Of a stretch of 35,286 nucleotides of DNA, positions 31,303 through 35,286 are shown one piece after another. How positions within the stretch are numbered: the stretch's first letter is position 1; each line of letters opens with the position of its first letter. Position numbers and translations under genes: made by a program. The notes below the pieces were generated by a model that had not been told where the DNA came from, did not search any database, and saw nothing but the letters and a program-made list of their open reading frames with translations. This DNA comes from Nanobdellota archaeon (GTDB taxonomy: Archaea > Aenigmatarchaeota > Aenigmatarchaeia > Aenigmatarchaeales > Aenigmatarchaeaceae), in contig JAHIEG010000006.1 in assembly GCA_018901655.1 (NCBI GenBank), positions 1 through 35,286 on the forward strand, in the 5' to 3' direction.

Positions 31303-31935
31303 TTATATTAACTTTTTTAGAAGACTTTTTGATGGTTTATCATAAATAACCTTCTTCATAGCTTTCTTAATATCATCTTCTAATTCTAAATCTTCAAATA
31401 TCATTTCAGCTTCTTCTATTTCAGCTCTAGTTACGGGTCTAATTGGAGTAACAGTACAACATCCAGTATGTATTTCTCTATATATTCCAAACTTTTTTGA
31501 AAGAGTAATTATCTCTTCTTTATCCATAGATAGTAATGGATGTAATACTGGTATTTTTAATCCGTACGTAGTTGCTGCCATATTTTTTAAAGTTTGAGAC
31601 GCCTTTTGGGCCAAAGATTCACCTGTAATAATAGCTTCTGCTCCATATTTTTCAGCTAGAATTTCAGCTGCTTTAAACATCGATTTTCTACACATTATAC
31701 ATTGGTAAAACTTCTCTTCTTTAGCTATAGATCCAAGAATTTTACCAAATGGAAATAAGATAACTTTTTTGAATCCTAAACTTTTCATAGTTTCAACAGC
31801 AATATCAAAAGAACCCTTACAGTAAAAAGGATGTAATACAAAATGAACAGGTATTACTTCATACTCCTCCATCATTATCTTTGCAGCAAGAGGACTATCG
31901 ATACCTCCTGATATCATAACTATTGCTTTCTTCAT
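31303..31935 (-). CDS. Stand-alone PP-loop domain of the ThiI family (tRNA 4-thiouridine synthesis)
   Basis: The 210-residue product covers only the ATP-pyrophosphatase domain: MISGGIDSPLAA (PP-loop), CIMCRKSMFKAAEIL, AIITGESLAQKASQT and IHTGCCTVTPIRP. These match the AANH domain of ThiI, which adenylates U8 of tRNA before sulfur transfer. The N-terminal ferredoxin-like and THUMP RNA-binding domains are absent, so a separate THUMP protein or direct recognition is needed. The CxxC and the CC pair could act in sulfur transfer. It is divergent from tRNA-Cys and followed on its strand by the thioredoxin-fold gene. Confidence 0.88.
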   Translation of the reverse strand: MKKAIVMISGGIDSPLAAKIMMEEYEVIPVHFVLHPFYCKGSFDIAVETMKSLGFKKVILFPFGKILGSIAKEEKFYQCIMCRKSMFKAAEILAEKYGAEAIITGESLAQKASQTLKNMAATTYGLKIPVLHPLLSMDKEEIITLSKKFGIYREIHTGCCTVTPIRPVTRAEIEEAEMIFEDLELEDDIKKAMKKVIYDKPSKSLLKKLI

Positions 31936-31978
31936 GATTTAGATTAATATTTAAATTATAAAAAGCAACAAGGAATAT

Positions 31979-32052
31979 GGCGAAGTAGCAAAACGGCCAT
32001 GCAGCGGTCTGCAAAACCGCTTAACCGAGTTCAACTCTCGGCTTCGCCTCCA
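31979..32052 (+). tRNA. tRNA-Cys (GCA), no intron
   Basis: Acceptor GGCGAAG pairs with CTTCGCC, D-arm GCA/TGC, anticodon arm GCGGT-CTGCAAA-ACCGC with GCA, T-arm CCGAG-TTCAACT-CTCGG, discriminator U, CCA encoded (32050-32052). ATATTTAAAT about 25-30 bases upstream is the TATA box. cysS starts 10 bases after the CCA. Confidence 0.97.
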
Positions 32053-32062
32053 TTGTGATTAT

Positions 32063-33484
32063 ATGAAATTGTTCAACACGTTAACCAGAAAAAAAGAAGA
32101 ATTCAAACCACTAAAGGAAGGAATAGTTACAATGTACAACTGTGGTCCTACTGTTTATTGGTATGCTCATATAGGTAATTTTAGAGCGTATATCTTCGCT
32201 GATGTTCTTAGACGTTATCTTGAATACAAAGATTACAAAGTTAATCAAGTTATGAATATAACAGATGTTGGTCACATGACTTCTAATGCAGATGAAGGAG
32301 AAGATAAGATGGAAGTAGCTGCTAAAAAAGAAGGCAAGACTCCTAAAGAAATAGCAGAATTTTATACAAACGCATTTATTGAAGATTGGAAAATATTAAA
32401 TCTTGAAGAACCAATAAAAAGACCAAAAGCAAGCGAACACATTAAAGATATGTTAAACACTGTTCAAATTTTATTAGACAAAGGTTATGCGTACGAAGCA
32501 AATGGTTCTGTTTATTTTGAAATTTCTAAATTTCCCGAATATGGAAAATTATCTCATAACACGATGAAAGATTTGAAAGTTGGAGCTGGTGGAAGAGTAG
32601 AAAAAAACTCAGATAAAAAAAATCAATTAGATTTTGCTTTATGGATAAACGATGATAAACATTTAATGAATTGGAAAAGCCCTTGGTCTGAAAAAGGATA
32701 CCCTGGTTGGCATCTAGAATGTTCTGTAATGGCTAATAAATATCTTGGTAAAACAATTGATATCAAAACAGGTGGAGTAGACAATATATTTCCTCACCAT
32801 GAATGTGAAATTGCTCAATCAGAAGCAGCAAATGATGTTCCTTATTCAAAATATTATATACACACTCGACATCTTATTATTGATGGAAAGAAAATGTCTA
32901 AATCTGTTGGTAATTTTTACACAATAAAAGATTTAATAAAAAGGGGTCGAAGCCCAAAAGCTATAAGATATCTTTTATTATCTGCACATTATAGATCACA
33001 ATTAAATTTAACAGAAGAATCATTAGACAGTGCTGAAAAGACAGTTACTAATTTATTAAATTTCATTGGTAGAATTCAAGAAACAAAAATTGAAGAAAGA
33101 TACAATGACGATCTTAAAGAAAAAATTAATGAAGTTAAATTAAGATTTGAAAACTCAATGGATGATGATCTAAATGTTCCAGAAGCATTATCTGCTATAT
33201 TTGATTTAATTTCTGAAACAAACAAGGCAATTGATGAAAAGAAAATTAACAAAAATAATCTTGATGAAGTATATGAAGCCATGATGAAGTTTGATAAAGT
33301 TCTTGGAATTCTAGAACATAAAAAAGAAAAGATTCCTAAAGTGGTTTTAGATCTTGCAAATAAAAGAGAAGAAGCAAGACAAAATAAAAATTGGAAAGAA
33401 GCAGACAAAATCAGAGACGAGATTAAAACCTTAGGTTATATAATAGATGATTCTTCTTCTGGTCCAAGATTAAAGAAGGTTTAA
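32063..33484 (+). CDS. cysS: Cysteinyl-tRNA synthetase
   Basis: The 473-residue class Ia enzyme charges tRNA-Cys. Visible: MYNCGPTVYWYAHIGNFRAY with the zinc-ligand Cys and HIGH-like HIGN, WHLECSVMANKYLG (second zinc Cys), FPHHECEIAQSEA (zinc His/Glu), and IDGKKMSKSVGNF (KMSKS). The C-terminal helix bundle ends with WKEADKIRDEIKTLGYIIDD. It stands directly behind tRNA-Cys with GTGATT before the ATG and no room for a promoter, so enzyme and tRNA probably come from one transcript. Confidence 0.97.
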   Translation: MKLFNTLTRKKEEFKPLKEGIVTMYNCGPTVYWYAHIGNFRAYIFADVLRRYLEYKDYKVNQVMNITDVGHMTSNADEGEDKMEVAAKKEGKTPKEIAEFYTNAFIEDWKILNLEEPIKRPKASEHIKDMLNTVQILLDKGYAYEANGSVYFEISKFPEYGKLSHNTMKDLKVGAGGRVEKNSDKKNQLDFALWINDDKHLMNWKSPWSEKGYPGWHLECSVMANKYLGKTIDIKTGGVDNIFPHHECEIAQSEAANDVPYSKYYIHTRHLIIDGKKMSKSVGNFYTIKDLIKRGRSPKAIRYLLLSAHYRSQLNLTEESLDSAEKTVTNLLNFIGRIQETKIEERYNDDLKEKINEVKLRFENSMDDDLNVPEALSAIFDLISETNKAIDEKKINKNNLDEVYEAMMKFDKVLGILEHKKEKIPKVVLDLANKREEARQNKNWKEADKIRDEIKTLGYIIDDSSSGPRLKKV

Positions 33485-33510
33485 ATCCTTTTCCATTCAA
33501 AGTATACTTT

Positions 33511-34440
33511 ATGAAATTTAATGATAGGGCTGCATTAGAATTAGCAAATACTATTGTACCACTCTATGAAGCAAAAAAGTCTCCTTTTGACGTACAATCA
33601 TGCGAAACCATTTTACCTGAAGGAATGAAACCCAAATCAAAAGAACATGCATTGTATTTATTCTATGCTGCTATAGGAAACTTTGCCGTAGATGCTGAAA
33701 TATTTTATGGAAGTACAAGAAAATTTTATAAAACAAATTCTCAATATTTTAAACCACAAATTATAATAGAAGAATTTAATGAAGAAGCAGATGATTTCAG
33801 TGAGATAATAAGAATTGTAAATGAAGAAAAGGTAACAGTAAGTCCTGAACTTATTTCTGTGGTCAAAGAAAATCTAGGAGGAAGATGGTGGGAAATTGGA
33901 AAAAGATGGTGGAATAATTCTATTGAATTGGAAAAATATGATAATGATCCAAGAAATATCTTTGAAGAAGATGATACAATAGATTCTGTTTTCAAAAAAT
34001 TAGATGGAAAAAGACATCCTAAAACAAAAATACAAAATGGTTTTAGAGGAATGAAACAAAAAATCGGAAACATGTTTATTAATCAATATATAGACGCAGG
34101 CATTGCTAAAGTAAAAGATCCTGAAAATGCTAAAGTACCAATTGACTATCATGTTATTAATTTAACTATAGCACGAGGAATTTTAACTGATTTTGAAAAT
34201 GGTATTAGAGATGCTAAAATAACCGATTATTTAGAAAAAGAATATCCAAGATTCTATAAAGAATATGATATTAGTGCATTAAATTTCGGAAAAGCAATAT
34301 GGCAACTTGGAAAATATTCATGCTCTTACAACAATTCTAATGATGCATGTCCTATAGAAAAATGTGAAAAAATTATAGACAGTTCAACATATTTCACTTC
34401 TGGAAAAATAGTAATAATTGATAATCCTAGAGGTTGTTAA
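33511..34440 (+). CDS. Hypothetical protein with C-terminal Cys cluster (possible HhH-type DNA glycosylase relative)
   Basis: The 309-residue product begins MKFNDRAALELANTIVPLYE, then KEHALYLFYAAIGNFAVDAE and a region rich in Trp (GGRWWEIGKRWWNN). The C-terminus has NFGKAIWQLGKYSCSYNN and DACPIEKC, four Cys overall including a terminal GC. A hydrophobic helix followed by a C-x8-C-x4-C cluster recalls the Fe-S loop at the end of HhH-GPD glycosylases, but spacing differs from the Endo III pattern, so this is only a suggestion. GTTTAAAT, overlapping the cysS stop, lies about 27 bases before the ATG and fits a leaderless mRNA. The 3' end overlaps the convergent enolase gene by 14 bases. Confidence 0.65.
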   Translation: MKFNDRAALELANTIVPLYEAKKSPFDVQSCETILPEGMKPKSKEHALYLFYAAIGNFAVDAEIFYGSTRKFYKTNSQYFKPQIIIEEFNEEADDFSEIIRIVNEEKVTVSPELISVVKENLGGRWWEIGKRWWNNSIELEKYDNDPRNIFEEDDTIDSVFKKLDGKRHPKTKIQNGFRGMKQKIGNMFINQYIDAGIAKVKDPENAKVPIDYHVINLTIARGILTDFENGIRDAKITDYLEKEYPRFYKEYDISALNFGKAIWQLGKYSCSYNNSNDACPIEKCEKIIDSSTYFTSGKIVIIDNPRGC

Positions 34441-35286
34441 ATTTAGATCCACGTTTCCAAAGCCCAATTAATCTTTTTATTTTAGCTTCTCTTTCTTTTC
34501 CAAATATTCCACATTTTAATAATGAACTTCGTGTTGCAATTGCAAAGTCTGTAATAAATGGATCCATTGTTTCAGCAGAACGGTGAGAAATAATTGTTTT
34601 AATATTATTTTCTTTTGCAATCTTAATTGTTTCTAATGCTTTAGAAATCGTTCCAATCTGATTTACTTTAATTATAATTCCATTAATAGAATTCTTTGCC
34701 CTAATAAGTCGTTGTGGATTTGTTGTAGTTAAATCGTCTCCAACAATTAAACATTTTGTTTTTCTTTTAAGTTGTCCAAATGATTTAAAATCATTTTCAT
34801 GAAATGGATCTTCAACATAAAATAATTTATAAGTTTTAATTAAATCTAAAATAAAATCTAAATGTTCAACTTCTTTGAACTTATAAAATGAATAATTATA
34901 TTTTTTATTTTTATAAAATTCTGAAGCAGCAACATCAACTCCAACTCTTGCTCCATAATCTTCTGCAACTTTTGATAAAATATCTAATGTAAGAAATTCA
35001 TCATGCTTTGCTTTCCAAGCACCTTCATAATTTTTCTTAGTTTTCAAGGCTTTCCCAACCTCTGCATGAATTTTCTTATTAATATCAACAGCTTCTTTCA
35101 TCGTCTTTGCCTTAGTTGGACAAACTAAAAACTCTTGTATAGAAGTCTTACCACCGTGTGCTCCACCACCAATAACATTACCAAGTGGATATGGAAATAT
35201 ATTAGAATATTTAACATTTGCTTTCCAAGCAGCTATTGAAAGCGGAGTAGAAATATTTGCTGGTAATTTAGAAATTATCTGATCAA
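34427..35286 (-). CDS. eno: Enolase, C-terminal part (start lies beyond the right edge)
   Basis: The frame is open to the window end, about 286 codons. It includes NVIGGGAHGG and SIQEFLVCP (family: N-G-G-x-H-x-x-N, QEF), FYVEDPFHENDF and VGDDLTTTNPQRL (metal Asp/Glu), IIKVNQIGTISKALET (catalytic Lys) and SHRSAET (usually SHRSGET). It interconverts 2-phosphoglycerate and phosphoenolpyruvate in glycolysis. The 5' portion upstream of 35286 is missing; the first internal ATG at 35101 is not the start, because homology continues beyond it. Confidence 0.95.
   Translation of the reverse strand, partial: DQIISKLPANISTPLSIAAWKANVKYSNIFPYPLGNVIGGGAHGGKTSIQEFLVCPTKAKTMKEAVDINKKIHAEVGKALKTKKNYEGAWKAKHDEFLTLDILSKVAEDYGARVGVDVAASEFYKNKKYNYSFYKFKEVEHLDFILDLIKTYKLFYVEDPFHENDFKSFGQLKRKTKCLIVGDDLTTTNPQRLIRAKNSINGIIIKVNQIGTISKALETIKIAKENNIKTIISHRSAETMDPFITDFAIATRSSLLKCGIFGKEREAKIKRLIGLWKRGSKFNNL

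Overview
The window comes from an AT-rich archaeal chromosome, most likely a small-genome DPANN lineage of the Woesearchaeota/Pacearchaeota kind. The domain call is firm: there is an archaeal RNA polymerase operon (rpoH-rpoB-rpoA1-rpoA2-rpl30e-nusA), archaeal/eukaryotic-type ribosomal proteins (L30e, L37e, S8e), an Sm-like protein, class I lysyl-tRNA synthetase, tRNAs with bulge-helix-bulge introns, TATA promoters (many of them leaderless) and GGTGA/AGTGA ribosome-binding sites. The DPANN placement is inferred from gene content and composition.

Left region (1-4.9 kb), accessory. A promoter plus the first 24 codons of a MiaB/CDKAL1-type tRNA methylthiotransferase ends at a stop. It is followed by a CARDB-type lipoprotein, a relic that resembles the C-terminus of an HK97-gp10-type virus protein, a LAGLIDADG endonuclease and then a second, full-length methylthiotransferase. 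That second copy has Tyr where the first cysteine of the radical-SAM motif should be. Two tiny overlapping ORFs, one Cys-rich, lie convergent to it.

5.0-10.3 kb, housekeeping. A membrane protein/winged-helix pair, tRNA-Gly with a canonical intron, a coiled-coil protein, tRNA-Leu with an intron at a non-canonical site followed directly by uppS, lysS on the minus strand, and a site-2 protease.

10.3-13.6 kb, cassette-like accessory region. Four repeat-promoter-gene units carry a JAMM-domain protein, an HELGH metallopeptidase, a nucleotidyltransferase with an M23-like protein, and a 42-residue ORF. Each is preceded by a copy of a ~40-bp repeat; a fifth copy ends next to a perfect hairpin. Behind it, on the minus strand, lies a pair of micro-ORFs: a Lys-rich 10-mer with a very strong ribosome-binding site and an acidic 18-mer.

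13.7-22.6 kb, information processing. The RNA polymerase/nusA operon, a small membrane protein, tRNA-Lys with an intron inside the D-stem, rpl37e and an Sm-like gene. 22.6-26 kb: a hypothetical protein and a MacB-type ABC exporter (ATPase, CARDB-like anchored protein, permease).

26-35.3 kb: rps8e, an endonuclease IV-like protein, RNase Z, a regulator-led operon ending in a metallophosphoesterase, an iron-sulfur/redox set (IscU, ferredoxin, glutaredoxin), an anchored thioredoxin-fold protein, a stand-alone ThiI-type PP-loop enzyme, tRNA-Cys placed 10 bp before cysS, a protein with a C-terminal Cys cluster, and the C-terminal part of enolase running off the right edge. Many genes concern tRNA: four tRNAs (three with introns), LysRS, CysRS, RNase Z, a ThiI-like enzyme and a tRNA methylthiotransferase.
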